Shown piece after piece: positions 6,760 through 13,669 of a stretch of DNA of 14,719 nt (position 1 is its first letter; each line of letters begins with the position of its first letter). Below the pieces are notes generated by a model, which was not told the origin of the DNA, did no database searches, and saw only the letters and a program-made list of their open reading frames with translations. The position numbers and the translations under genes were made by a program. The DNA is from Megasphaera sp. UBA1696 (lineage in GTDB: Bacteria > Bacillota > Negativicutes > Veillonellales > Megasphaeraceae): the NCBI GenBank assembly GCA_002319965.1, contig DCJQ01000002.1:1-14719 (forward strand). Direction: 5' to 3'.

Positions 6760-7770
6760 TCAAGGTAAAAACAGCAAGGGATTGGTCGGTGATCCATTGA
6801 CTCGAACTTCATAATGGACGTGAGGTCCCGTACTTCGTCCGGTGCTGCCGGCCAGCGAAATAATCGAGCCTGCCTGGACTTCCTGTCCGACCGTAACGAG
6901 AAGCATGGAATTATGCCCATAGCGGGTAACAAAACCGTTGCCATGGTCGATTTCAACCAAGTTACCGTAGCCATCGACCCAGCCGGCCATGGTAACCTTA
7001 CCGGCTGCCGTTGCCCGAACGGGAACGCCGTAGTCGACGCCGATATCGATTCCTTCATGGAAGCCGGAACCCCCGCCAATAGGATTACCTCGATATCCGA
7101 ATTCAGACGTAACGGTCCCGGTAACCGGCCAAATAGACGGCACGGTAGATGCGCTGTTGGGACTGCCTGAATTGCCGCCGACCTGGTACATACGACTGTT
7201 TTGCTGCATTTGCAGTACTTGTTGACCGGCCGTATCGCTAAGGACGGTCTTTAAGGTAATAAAGCTGATAATACGGGCATTGCTGCGCGTTTCCAAACGG
7301 GAGGTGGCCAATAACAGGTCATTGTAGCTGGCATTCGAAAGGTCCGGAGATTTCTTCTGTCCCCCTGCTACGCCACCGTCACCTTTTGGGCTGTCACCAG
7401 CCCCCGATCCCTTGACCATTTGCCGCAGCTCCTGGTCGAGTGCATCCATTTTATCCATTTTTTCTTGGAGCGATGCCGTCTTATCCCGCATCAGCTCCAG
7501 CTGCTGTTCATGCAGCGTTTCTTGGTCTTTAGCCTGTTGGAGCGAAACGAATTCATAGATACCGATGCCGACAACAATTACAATGAAAATTGCTGCCGCG
7601 ACTCCGATGCGAATGAATTTTTTATACTGCTCCGGCGTTACCACCAATGGTTCGGTCCGGTCAACCTGCAAAGAGGCAGGCCACCAAGCCGGCATCTTCG
7701 TCGGCTTTACTCGCTGCCACCAATTTTGCAGAGCCTTCATCCATGGATAGTCCTTAAGTTGGAACTTCAC
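6760..7770 (-). CDS. Membrane-anchored M23 family peptidase (LytM/NlpD-like murein endopeptidase)
   Basis: A 336-residue protein with a basic, Trp-rich cytoplasmic N-terminus, one membrane segment (about 53-72), a coiled coil (about 75-115), a linker rich in Gly, Ser and Asn, and a C-terminal M23 domain. Zinc ligands His238 and Asp242 (HEGID) and His319 of HVH are present, as are catalytic histidines His286 (YGH) and His317, so it should be an active peptidoglycan endopeptidase rather than an EnvC-like activator. It faces the periplasm. I prefer the GTG at 7768-7770: GAGGGG lies six bases upstream and 13 bases separate it from the DUF4446 stop. An upstream in-frame ATG at 7819-7821 would overlap that gene by 38 bases and adds an unlikely basic extension. 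Confidence 0.88.
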   Translation of the reverse strand: MKFQLKDYPWMKALQNWWQRVKPTKMPAWWPASLQVDRTEPLVVTPEQYKKFIRIGVAAAIFIVIVVGIGIYEFVSLQQAKDQETLHEQQLELMRDKTASLQEKMDKMDALDQELRQMVKGSGAGDSPKGDGGVAGGQKKSPDLSNASYNDLLLATSRLETRSNARIISFITLKTVLSDTAGQQVLQMQQNSRMYQVGGNSGSPNSASTVPSIWPVTGTVTSEFGYRGNPIGGGSGFHEGIDIGVDYGVPVRATAAGKVTMAGWVDGYGNLVEIDHGNGFVTRYGHNSMLLVTVGQEVQAGSIISLAGSTGRSTGPHVHYEVRVNGSPTNPLLFLP

Positions 7771-7783
7771 CTTTTTCCCCTCT

Positions 7784-8314
7784 TTATTCTTCCATATCCT
7801 TCTGAACAGCCTGCATGTCACCGCTGTAATTCAAAGCGTTGTCCAAGCTTTCTTTTTCTTCTTCACTCATGCCATAAAGACACTTTCCGTCGACAATTGG
7901 TTTTGCAAAAATACGGGATTCATTGCGGCCATACACACTGGAAAGACAGAATCCGTCATTTTTCCCATCGAGAACCGTAAAGGCAAAGCTTAAATTATTA
8001 CCGATATTGTCAAAGGCATTGTATTTTACGAAACCGATTTTACGGAAACAGTGATTCTGTACAGCCATGATATCTTTTTGTGTCTGATGAATCAAATCCA
8101 GGGTCCCCTGCAGATTGTGCAGTTTATCAACATCATCCCGCAGTTTCACTTCAATGCTGGTTCCCGTTTCATCCTGCATAAAAAAGGTATACTTCGTTTC
8201 TAATTTTTTGATTTTCCAGTGTAAAAAGGCAATATAGACGAGCAAAATCAATAAAAGCAAACCGCCTATACCGGCAAGCGCCATCGCAGCAACCTGCATG
8301 TCAACATTAAACAT
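7784..8314 (-). CDS. DUF4446 family membrane protein
   Basis: A 176-residue protein with one N-terminal membrane helix (about 8-30), a short basic coiled-coil stretch (HWKIKKLETKY), and a soluble domain containing IGFVKYNAFDNIGNNLSFA (about 93-111) and SSVYGRNESRIFAKPI, the recognisable core of DUF4446. The family is usually found beside parB in Firmicutes; its function is not known to me. The ATG at 8312-8314 follows GGGAGG closely. It lies 29 bases after parB and just ahead of the M23 gene, so the three are very likely one transcript, linking a nucleoid-segregation gene with two membrane or cell-wall proteins. Confidence 0.87.
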   Translation of the reverse strand: MFNVDMQVAAMALAGIGGLLLLILLVYIAFLHWKIKKLETKYTFFMQDETGTSIEVKLRDDVDKLHNLQGTLDLIHQTQKDIMAVQNHCFRKIGFVKYNAFDNIGNNLSFAFTVLDGKNDGFCLSSVYGRNESRIFAKPIVDGKCLYGMSEEEKESLDNALNYSGDMQAVQKDMEE

Positions 8315-8343
8315 TTTGTTCCTCCCGTAGATATACCAATAGA

Positions 8344-9195
8344 TTATATATGAAACGAAGAAAAGGTCGACCGCCCACGGCCGTCGTTTTCTTCGGTGAG
8401 TATCGACATCAGCCGTTCAAACTCCGCTTCTGATGAAAATGAAATTTCAATTTTTCCTCGTCCCGGTCCGGACCGCATCTGAATAGAAACATCCGTTCCC
8501 AAAGCCATCTTCAGCCTATCTTGTAAGAGCGCCAGATGGGCATCGGGCTCCGGTTTCGGACCGTTCTCAGCCAGTAGTCGCCGTACGAAAGCTTCGGCCT
8601 TTCGGGCTGACAACTCGTATTTCAAGATGTAAAGAGCCGCTTCACACTGCTGTTTCTCCGTCGGAAGCTGCAATAAGGGACGGGTCTGGCCCATAGACAG
8701 TTTGCCTTCGACAATCAAACTTTTAATCGCTTCCGGCAGCTGCAGCAGCCGCACCATATTGGCGACATGAGAGCGACTTTTTCCAACTTTCTGCGCCGTC
8801 TGCTCTTGGGTCAAACCAAACTCAGTCATCAAGCGATCGTAAGCCAGACCTTCTTCAATCGCATCCAAGTCTTCGCGCTGCAAGTTTTCAATAAGCGCAA
8901 TTTCAGCGGCTTCTGCAAGGGTATACCGACGAATAATCGCCGGAATCAGTTTCAGCCCGCATCGCTGGGCGGCCCGCAGCCTTCGCTCGCCGGCAATGAG
9001 TTCGTACTGACCGGGTCCTGACTTTTGGACGACAATGGGCTGAACCAAACCATGCTGGCGGATAGACTCGGCTAAGGCATCTAAAGCCGCTTCATCAAAG
9101 GAGCGACGCGGCTGCCTGGGGTTGGGTACAATACATTCGACAGCAATTTCAGTGATTCCTTCCTTTTTCGCAGAATGACCGTCGCCTGCCACCAT
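8344..9195 (-). CDS. parB: ParB/Spo0J-family chromosome partitioning protein
   Basis: A 283-residue CTP-switch DNA clamp protein that loads at parS sites and helps segregate the chromosome. The N-terminal domain has NPRQPR (25-30), the CTP-binding GERRLRAA (69-76) and ENLQRED (103-109). A helix-turn-helix follows (LTQEQTAQKVGKSRSHVANMVRL, about 128-150), then a C-terminal dimerisation region with a glycine-rich stretch. The usual GHARALL element after the HTH reads GQTRPLL (169-175), a divergence but with the Arg kept. I start at the ATG at 9193-9195, five bases after GAGG; a GTG two codons earlier overlaps the ribosome site. Its usual partner parA is not adjacent: parB is the first gene after its own promoter. 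A Noc-like paralogue is the main alternative. Confidence 0.92.
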   Translation of the reverse strand: MVAGDGHSAKKEGITEIAVECIVPNPRQPRRSFDEAALDALAESIRQHGLVQPIVVQKSGPGQYELIAGERRLRAAQRCGLKLIPAIIRRYTLAEAAEIALIENLQREDLDAIEEGLAYDRLMTEFGLTQEQTAQKVGKSRSHVANMVRLLQLPEAIKSLIVEGKLSMGQTRPLLQLPTEKQQCEAALYILKYELSARKAEAFVRRLLAENGPKPEPDAHLALLQDRLKMALGTDVSIQMRSGPGRGKIEISFSSEAEFERLMSILTEENDGRGRSTFSSFHI

Positions 9196-9238
9196 GGCCA
9201 CCTCATTTCTCTCATAATTATTTTTAGGTCTATATTAT

Positions 9239-9267
9239 AGTATATAGTCTATCACTCATTTAATCAA
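9239..9267 (-). promoter_or_regulatory. Promoter of the parB operon
   Basis: Minus-strand TTGATT (9262-9267) and TATACT (9239-9244) are spaced by 17 bases. An overlapping TATAAT at 9234-9239 is an alternative -10. An AT-rich inverted repeat CTATAT/ATATAG (9230-9247) overlaps the -10 region and could be an operator, though such repeats arise easily in AT-rich DNA. Confidence 0.6.
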
Positions 9268-9310
9268 ATATTTATTCTCTCATCTTTTCTCCAATTTTAT
9301 GAAAGTTATA

Positions 9311-9319
9311 TGATATAAT
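9311..9319 (+). promoter_or_regulatory. Extended -10 promoter of the reactivation-domain-like gene
   Basis: TGATATAAT is a perfect extended -10 (TGn plus TATAAT) on the plus strand, 37 bases upstream of the ATG. No good -35 is visible, which extended -10 promoters tolerate. It is divergent from the parB promoter about 45 bases away. Confidence 0.6.
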
Positions 9320-9356
9320 AAGGAAAAAAATACCTCATTCAGAAAGGATGTAACAT

Positions 9357-10022
9357 ATGCCATTATTTACAGATCCCTTAAAGGAAATAGACGCTGCCAG
9401 CGTCAAAGAATATGCCCAGCAGCGCGGCGCTCAAGAGCTGTCCGATGATATTGTAAACGAAGCCTGCCAACGCGTCATGGAACTGGCAAAACCACAGGCC
9501 TCGTGCCAGCAGTGCTTCTACGATAATACGTCGCACATGGTACTCTGCGACAGTCCTTTTACCGTCAACAGTCAAGCGGCTCGCCAGCTCATCGAAGACT
9601 CGGCCATCGTATTGATGTATGCCGTCACCCTCGGCGAAGCCGTAGAGCAGGAAATCGACAAGCTGTTCATGGATAAAGAAATCACCCGAGGCTTAGCCCT
9701 CGATTCGGCCGCAGCCGTTGCCACGGCAGGCTACACCAAGCAGCTCGTCGATACGCTCGACGAAGCGAGTGCCGAGAAGGGTTATAAAGCAGTATGGGCC
9801 ATGAGCCCCGGAACGGGTGACTGGCCGGCCGGACAGACCGCCAACATCGCCCAGGCCGTCCACGCCGAACAGATGGGAGTTTCGCTCCTGCCCAGCGGCA
9901 TGCTCATGCCTCGCAAAACGGTTGCCGGCATGATTGGTCTCAACTTTGCCGAAGCGGGCGGATGCAGTTCCTGCGGTGGTTCCTGCGGCGGCTGCGCCAT
10001 GGCCGGTCACTGCGGAGAATAA
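9357..10022 (+). CDS. Stand-alone methionine synthase reactivation-domain-like protein with Cys-rich tail
   Basis: A 221-residue protein resembling the C-terminal AdoMet-binding reactivation domain of cobalamin-dependent methionine synthase (Met_synt_B12). Supporting blocks are YAVTLGEAVEQEID (88-101), LALDSAAAVATA (113-124), SPGTGDWPAGQ (150-160) and LLPSGMLMPRKTVAGMIG (177-194). In MetH this domain binds AdoMet and a reductant to remethylate oxidised cobalamin. Here the key R-x-x-x-G-Y motif reads A-M-S-P-G-T (148-153), so the Arg and Tyr are missing. The tail has five cysteines (203, 206, 210, 213, 219) between glycines, suggesting metal or Fe-S binding. No corrinoid protein or methyltransferase gene is nearby. 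The ATG follows AGAAAGGA. A reactivase for another corrinoid enzyme is possible; the role is not shown. Confidence 0.72.
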   Translation: MPLFTDPLKEIDAASVKEYAQQRGAQELSDDIVNEACQRVMELAKPQASCQQCFYDNTSHMVLCDSPFTVNSQAARQLIEDSAIVLMYAVTLGEAVEQEIDKLFMDKEITRGLALDSAAAVATAGYTKQLVDTLDEASAEKGYKAVWAMSPGTGDWPAGQTANIAQAVHAEQMGVSLLPSGMLMPRKTVAGMIGLNFAEAGGCSSCGGSCGGCAMAGHCGE

Positions 10023-10062
10023 ATCACCAGCCGTCTAATGACAATCACACGAATATCTACGT

Positions 10063-10096
10063 TAAAGGACCTGCCATGTAAATGGCAGGTCCTTTA
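10063..10096. terminator. Hairpin between convergent genes (probable bidirectional terminator)
   Basis: A perfect 15-bp stem, TAAAGGACCTGCCAT and ATGGCAGGTCCTTTA, around a 4-base loop, 40 bases after the reactivation-domain-like gene and 23 bases after purA on the other strand. The U-tract is short on both strands, but the position between two convergent stops makes a shared terminator the best reading. Confidence 0.75.
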
Positions 10097-10119
10097 TGTT
10101 ATGGTGTAATTCAGTTTAT

Positions 10120-11403
10120 TTAAAAAATGGTTTTAAGAATGATGGTCTGACTGCGGTTCGGACCGACAGAAACGATTCCCAGAGGTACACCGACGAGTTC
10201 GCTGATTCGTTCGACGTAGTGACGGGCAGCTTCCGGCAGTTCATCATAGGACTTGCAGTCGGAAATAGACGTTTTCCAACCCGGCATATCTTCGTAAATC
10301 GGTTCGACATTTTCAAGGACATCGAGGCTGGCCGGATATTCTTTCAGCTGCTGGCCTTTATATTTATAGCCCGTGCAGATTTTAATCGTATCCAAATCGT
10401 CGAGGATGTCGAGGCGGGTAATAGCCAAATAATCGAGGCTGTTCAACATGGCTGCGTATTTTACAACAGCCGTATCGAGCCAGCCGCAGCGGCGGGGACG
10501 ACCGGTAACGGTACCGAATTCGTGACCCGTATTGCGCAGGTAGTCACCGATTTCATTGAGCTGTTCAGCCGGGAACGGGCCGGCACCGACACGCGTCGTA
10601 TAGGCTTTGACGACACCGACGATGTTTTCCATGCGGCGCGGACCGACACCGGAACCGGTGCAGGCACCGCCGGCCGTCGGGTTCGAGCTGGTAACGAAAG
10701 GATACGTACCGTGATCCAAATCGAGCATCGCAGCCTGAGCCCCTTCAAAGAGGACCTTCTTGCCTTCACTGACGTAGAGGTTGGCCGAGTAGTTCGTATC
10801 CTTTACATACTGGCGGATTTGATCGGCATAGCCGAGGTATTCCTGGAGGACTTCATCGTAATCGAAGCCTTGGCAGCCGTAATATTTTTCAAAGAGACGA
10901 TTTTTCAATTCAATATTGCTACGCAATTTTTCCGCAAAAACATCACGGTCCATGAGATCACCGATGCGAATGCCGACACGGTTGATCTTATCGGCATAGC
11001 AGGGGCCGATACCATTTTTCGTCGTGCCGATTTTAGCATCGCCCTTGATTTTTTCATCTTCTTCGTCGATACGGACGTGATACGGCATGATGACGTGTGC
11101 CCGCGTAGAAATTTCCAGCTTACTGATGGTTACCCCTTTTGAAGTCATGCTTTCAATTTCTTCGAGGAGGACTTTCGGGTTGACAACGACGCCGCTGCCG
11201 ATGATGCAGGTTTTGTCGGAAAAGAGAATTCCCGACGGCAAAAGGCGCAGTGCAAAGGACTTATCGTCGACGACGACCGTATGGCCGGCATTATTCCCAC
11301 CTTGGGAGCGGATGACGACGTCGGCTTTTTGGGCCAAATAATCTACAATTTTACCTTTTCCTTCGTCGCCCCACTGGGTTCCGATTACCATTGCTGTAGC
11401 CAT
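10120..11403 (-). CDS. purA: Adenylosuccinate synthetase
   Basis: A 427-residue cytoplasmic enzyme that joins IMP and aspartate with GTP to form adenylosuccinate, the first committed step to AMP. The start GTQWGDEGKGK (8-18) is the family's GTP-binding loop, with catalytic Asp13; catalytic His41 lies in GGNNAGHT. Further signatures are GIGPCYADK (about 130-138), the switch-loop region with TRVGAGPFPAE, and TGRPRRCGWLD near residue 300. Full length, no visible damage. The ATG at 11401-11403 is preceded by AAGGGA at ten bases, a modest site. It is transcribed alone from an extended -10 promoter and ends at the hairpin at 10063-10096. A long open frame lies antisense to it but has no coding support. 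Confidence 0.98.
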   Translation of the reverse strand: MATAMVIGTQWGDEGKGKIVDYLAQKADVVIRSQGGNNAGHTVVVDDKSFALRLLPSGILFSDKTCIIGSGVVVNPKVLLEEIESMTSKGVTISKLEISTRAHVIMPYHVRIDEEDEKIKGDAKIGTTKNGIGPCYADKINRVGIRIGDLMDRDVFAEKLRSNIELKNRLFEKYYGCQGFDYDEVLQEYLGYADQIRQYVKDTNYSANLYVSEGKKVLFEGAQAAMLDLDHGTYPFVTSSNPTAGGACTGSGVGPRRMENIVGVVKAYTTRVGAGPFPAEQLNEIGDYLRNTGHEFGTVTGRPRRCGWLDTAVVKYAAMLNSLDYLAITRLDILDDLDTIKICTGYKYKGQQLKEYPASLDVLENVEPIYEDMPGWKTSISDCKSYDELPEAARHYVERISELVGVPLGIVSVGPNRSQTIILKTIF

Positions 11404-11448
11404 GTATTCAACATCCCTTCATGAGTTGCAAAATTAACAAACACTTAC

Positions 11449-11457
11449 ATTATATCA
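11449..11457 (-). promoter_or_regulatory. Extended -10 promoter of purA
   Basis: TGATATAAT on the minus strand, a perfect extended -10, 45 bases upstream of the purA ATG. No strong -35. A nested inverted repeat (11460-11488) covers the region where a -35 and any operator would be. I see no purine riboswitch or PurR box. Confidence 0.6.
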
Positions 11458-11459
11458 TA

Positions 11460-11497
11460 GGCCTCGTGGTTATGCCACTAAAAAGGCCGGACCTTTT
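11460..11497. repeat. Nested inverted repeats in the purA/flavoprotein intergenic spacer
   Basis: Outer arms GGCCT (11460-11464) and AGGCC (11484-11488) enclose an inner GTGG/CCAC hairpin (11466-11469 with 11475-11478). A second, overlapping short hairpin AAAAGG/CCTTTT (11481-11497) is flanked by T-rich sequence on the plus strand, like a small terminator. The two structures exclude each other in part. They lie just behind the purA promoter. The remaining spacer up to 11600 is T-rich and shows no gene. Confidence 0.4.
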
Positions 11498-11602
11498 ACT
11501 CCTTTTTTACGTTTTTTCGCCTTACTTAAACATAATTTTCACATTTACAGCGGGCTTAGCGTAACAAGGAAGTCAGAATGAGGACTTGAATCAACAATGC
11601 AT

Positions 11603-11630
11603 TTGCTTATTTCAATAAATATTGTATAAT
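11603..11630 (+). promoter_or_regulatory. Promoter of the Old Yellow Enzyme-like gene
   Basis: A perfect TATAAT (11625-11630) with TTGCTT (11603-11608) 16 bases upstream gives a predicted leader of roughly 54 bases, ending in AAGGAGA before the ATG at 11691. An in-frame upstream start at 11622 overlaps this -10 box and is therefore not the true start. Confidence 0.65.
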
Positions 11631-11690
11631 ATGAAAATACCAAAGAAAAAACTGAAATTCAATTTTTATTACCAAGGAGAGATTTTTACC

Positions 11691-12815
11691 ATGTTATTTG
11701 ATACCTGTCGCATCGGCCGTATTGAAACGAAGTGCCGTATTATCCGTTCAGCAACGTTCGAAGGAATGGGACGTTATGGTTTGCCGACAGAAAATCTGAC
11801 CAAAATGTATGAAAAGTTGGCAGACGGCGGCGCCGGTATCATCATCACAGGTATGATGGCTACCAATAAGATGGAGCCGCGGCAACACTGCCAAATTCGC
11901 ATCGACGACGATGAATGCATCGAACCCCTTGCGAAAGTCGTCGGCCACGTCCACGACCACGGCAGCAAAGTCGTCGCCCAGCTCGTCGTCATGGGCTCGG
12001 CCATTCTCCTGCCGGAAGTTCCCGAAGGAGAAAGCCGCATCATCTTCAGCCCCAGCGGCGTTACCGAAAAGGTCGCCAAGTGGACCCAAGAATCGAAGGC
12101 CTTGACAATCGATCAGATTCACGAACTGATTGAAGCCGTTGCCCAGGCAGCCAAACGAGCCCAAAAAGCAGGCTTTGACGGCGTCCAGTTCCATGGAGCC
12201 CACGGCTATTTGGCCAGCAAATTCTTATCGCCCCGCTTTAACACCCGTACCGATGAATACGGAGGCAGCTTAGAAAACCGGGCCCGCTTCCTCTTAGAAA
12301 CCGTCGCGGCTATAAGAAAGGCCGTCGGTCCTGACTACCCCATTTGGGTCAAGCTGAACTGTGCCGACTTCATGAAAGACGGCAGCCTGACCTTTGAAGA
12401 AAGCAAACAGGTCATGACCTGGCTTGCTGAAGCCAGTGTCGATGCCATCGAAGTCAGCGGAGGCAATACGTCGTCCCTTCCGCGTAAAGGGCCGATTCGA
12501 GCCATTAAGCGCACGAAGGAACCGATGTATTTTAAAAACTATGCAGCCGAAGCCGCATCCTTATTAAAAGGCAAGATCGATATCGGCGTCGTCGGCGGCT
12601 TCCGCAGTGCCGAAGAAATGGAACAAGCCCTTAACGAGACGGACCTGTCCTTTATTTCCATGAGCCGCCCCTTCCTGCGCCAGCCCGACCTCCCCAAACG
12701 GTGGCGCGAAGGCGATACCGAACCGTCCTTATGCATTTCTTGTTCACGCTGCTTCGGCGCTGAAAACGTTGACTGCATCTTCAATAAGCGGGAAAAAGAA
12801 CATCAAGAAGTCTGA
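11691..12815 (+). CDS. Old Yellow Enzyme family NADH:flavin oxidoreductase with C-terminal Cys cluster
   Basis: A 374-residue FMN-binding TIM barrel of the OYE/2,4-dienoyl-CoA reductase family, which reduces activated C=C bonds. The diagnostic block FHGAHGYLASKFLSPRFN (167-184) holds the substrate-binding H168/H171 and Y173, followed by TDEYGGSLENR. The phosphate-binding part is GVVGGFRSAEEM (299-310). The C-terminus has Cys348, 351, 354 and 362 (C-x2-C-x2-C-x7-C), like the 4Fe-4S site of the long dienoyl-CoA and bile-acid reductases, but the FAD/NAD(P)H domains that normally follow are absent; electrons would have to come from a separate partner. The ATG at 11691 has AAGGAGA upstream. Its substrate is unknown. 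No terminator separates it from the next gene 68 bases on. Confidence 0.87.
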   Translation: MLFDTCRIGRIETKCRIIRSATFEGMGRYGLPTENLTKMYEKLADGGAGIIITGMMATNKMEPRQHCQIRIDDDECIEPLAKVVGHVHDHGSKVVAQLVVMGSAILLPEVPEGESRIIFSPSGVTEKVAKWTQESKALTIDQIHELIEAVAQAAKRAQKAGFDGVQFHGAHGYLASKFLSPRFNTRTDEYGGSLENRARFLLETVAAIRKAVGPDYPIWVKLNCADFMKDGSLTFEESKQVMTWLAEASVDAIEVSGGNTSSLPRKGPIRAIKRTKEPMYFKNYAAEAASLLKGKIDIGVVGGFRSAEEMEQALNETDLSFISMSRPFLRQPDLPKRWREGDTEPSLCISCSRCFGAENVDCIFNKREKEHQEV

Positions 12816-12883
12816 GATTCTATACTGAAATAAAGAGATTCGTTACGTGTTGATTTTGTACGCATGGAAGAGGAGGGCTGGTC

Positions 12884-13669
12884 ATGACGCTTATCGCCAT
12901 TGCCGTCATACTATTCAGCACGATCCTGCTCATTTTATGTCTGCCTGTCACTTATGAAATCAAAGTCCATATCGGCCCGCCCTTCCACCTGGCTTTCAGT
13001 GCCGGTTGGGGACGGCAGCTGATTCGAAAATCCTGGTCCTATACCGTAGGCGAAGAGTTTAAGGATGAACTCTATATCCTCGGGAAAAAGGACAGCCCGC
13101 CCCCGGAAAAAGAGTCAACCTCGATTGAAGAATCCCAAGAAAAACCGTTGCAGGACGCCGCTGAGGAAATCAAAAAAGCGGCCGATGAGGACCTTCCTTC
13201 TAAGAAAGATATCGAAAAAGAAGTCGAAAAGGCCGTTGAACAAGAGGTTGAAAAAGAATCTGACCCGGAAGGCGATACGAAGACCGATCCTGAAAAGAAG
13301 AAGGGCAGTCCCGGAGAGTGGATTCCCCTCATCGTCAACACCGACTTCTTGGCCGCCCTTTTCACTTGGCTGTCCCGCCTCATCGGCCACGGTCAAATTC
13401 GTCACCTGTCCTTATGCGGAAGCCTAGGCCTTCCGGAACCCCATAAGACGGGGATCCTGGCCGGCTCTCTCTATGCCTTTTGCCCCGGTAATCTCGAAAA
13501 CCTGCAATTCAACTTTTTAGAAGAACAGTACGACTGCACCGCCCATGCTTCAGGTCGCCTCTATCCGGCAATGCTCCTCTTGTTCACCTTGATGTTTGCC
13601 TTGTCGCGACCTGTACGCCATATATTAATTCATTGGTTTGCTGTGAATAAGGAGACGCGCTATGGATAA
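12884..13669 (+). CDS. DUF2953 (YtfI-like) membrane protein
   Basis: A 261-residue protein with an N-terminal membrane helix (about 3-21), a short conserved stretch (YEIKVHIGPPFHLAFSAGWG), a long charged low-complexity insert rich in Glu and Lys (about 68-145), the DUF2953 core HLSLCGSLGLPEPHKTGILAG (174-194), and a second hydrophobic helix near the end (about 227-245). In Bacillus the homologue ytfI precedes ytfJ. The same order is seen here, with an 8-base overlap into the next gene, which firmly supports the assignment although the sequence itself is divergent. GAGGAGGG lies six bases before the ATG. Its function is unknown; localisation would be the inner membrane. Confidence 0.78.
   Translation: MTLIAIAVILFSTILLILCLPVTYEIKVHIGPPFHLAFSAGWGRQLIRKSWSYTVGEEFKDELYILGKKDSPPPEKESTSIEESQEKPLQDAAEEIKKAADEDLPSKKDIEKEVEKAVEQEVEKESDPEGDTKTDPEKKKGSPGEWIPLIVNTDFLAALFTWLSRLIGHGQIRHLSLCGSLGLPEPHKTGILAGSLYAFCPGNLENLQFNFLEEQYDCTAHASGRLYPAMLLLFTLMFALSRPVRHILIHWFAVNKETRYG

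Noticed and set aside
7771..7821. Upstream ATG start of the M23 peptidase at 7819-7821
   Set aside because: It overlaps DUF4446 by 38 bases. The GTG at 7768-7770 has GAGGGG correctly placed after the DUF4446 stop.
10096..11142. A 348-codon open frame on the plus strand opposite purA
   Set aside because: purA is intact and fully recognisable on the minus strand. The antisense frame begins inside the terminator hairpin, has no ribosome site and encodes no recognisable domain; it reflects the codon bias of purA.
11404..11690. Riboswitch, tRNA or origin of replication in the purA/flavoprotein spacer
   Set aside because: No cloverleaf, purine-riboswitch core or DnaA box (TTATCCACA or close variants) could be found by eye on either strand; only promoters and short hairpins are supported.
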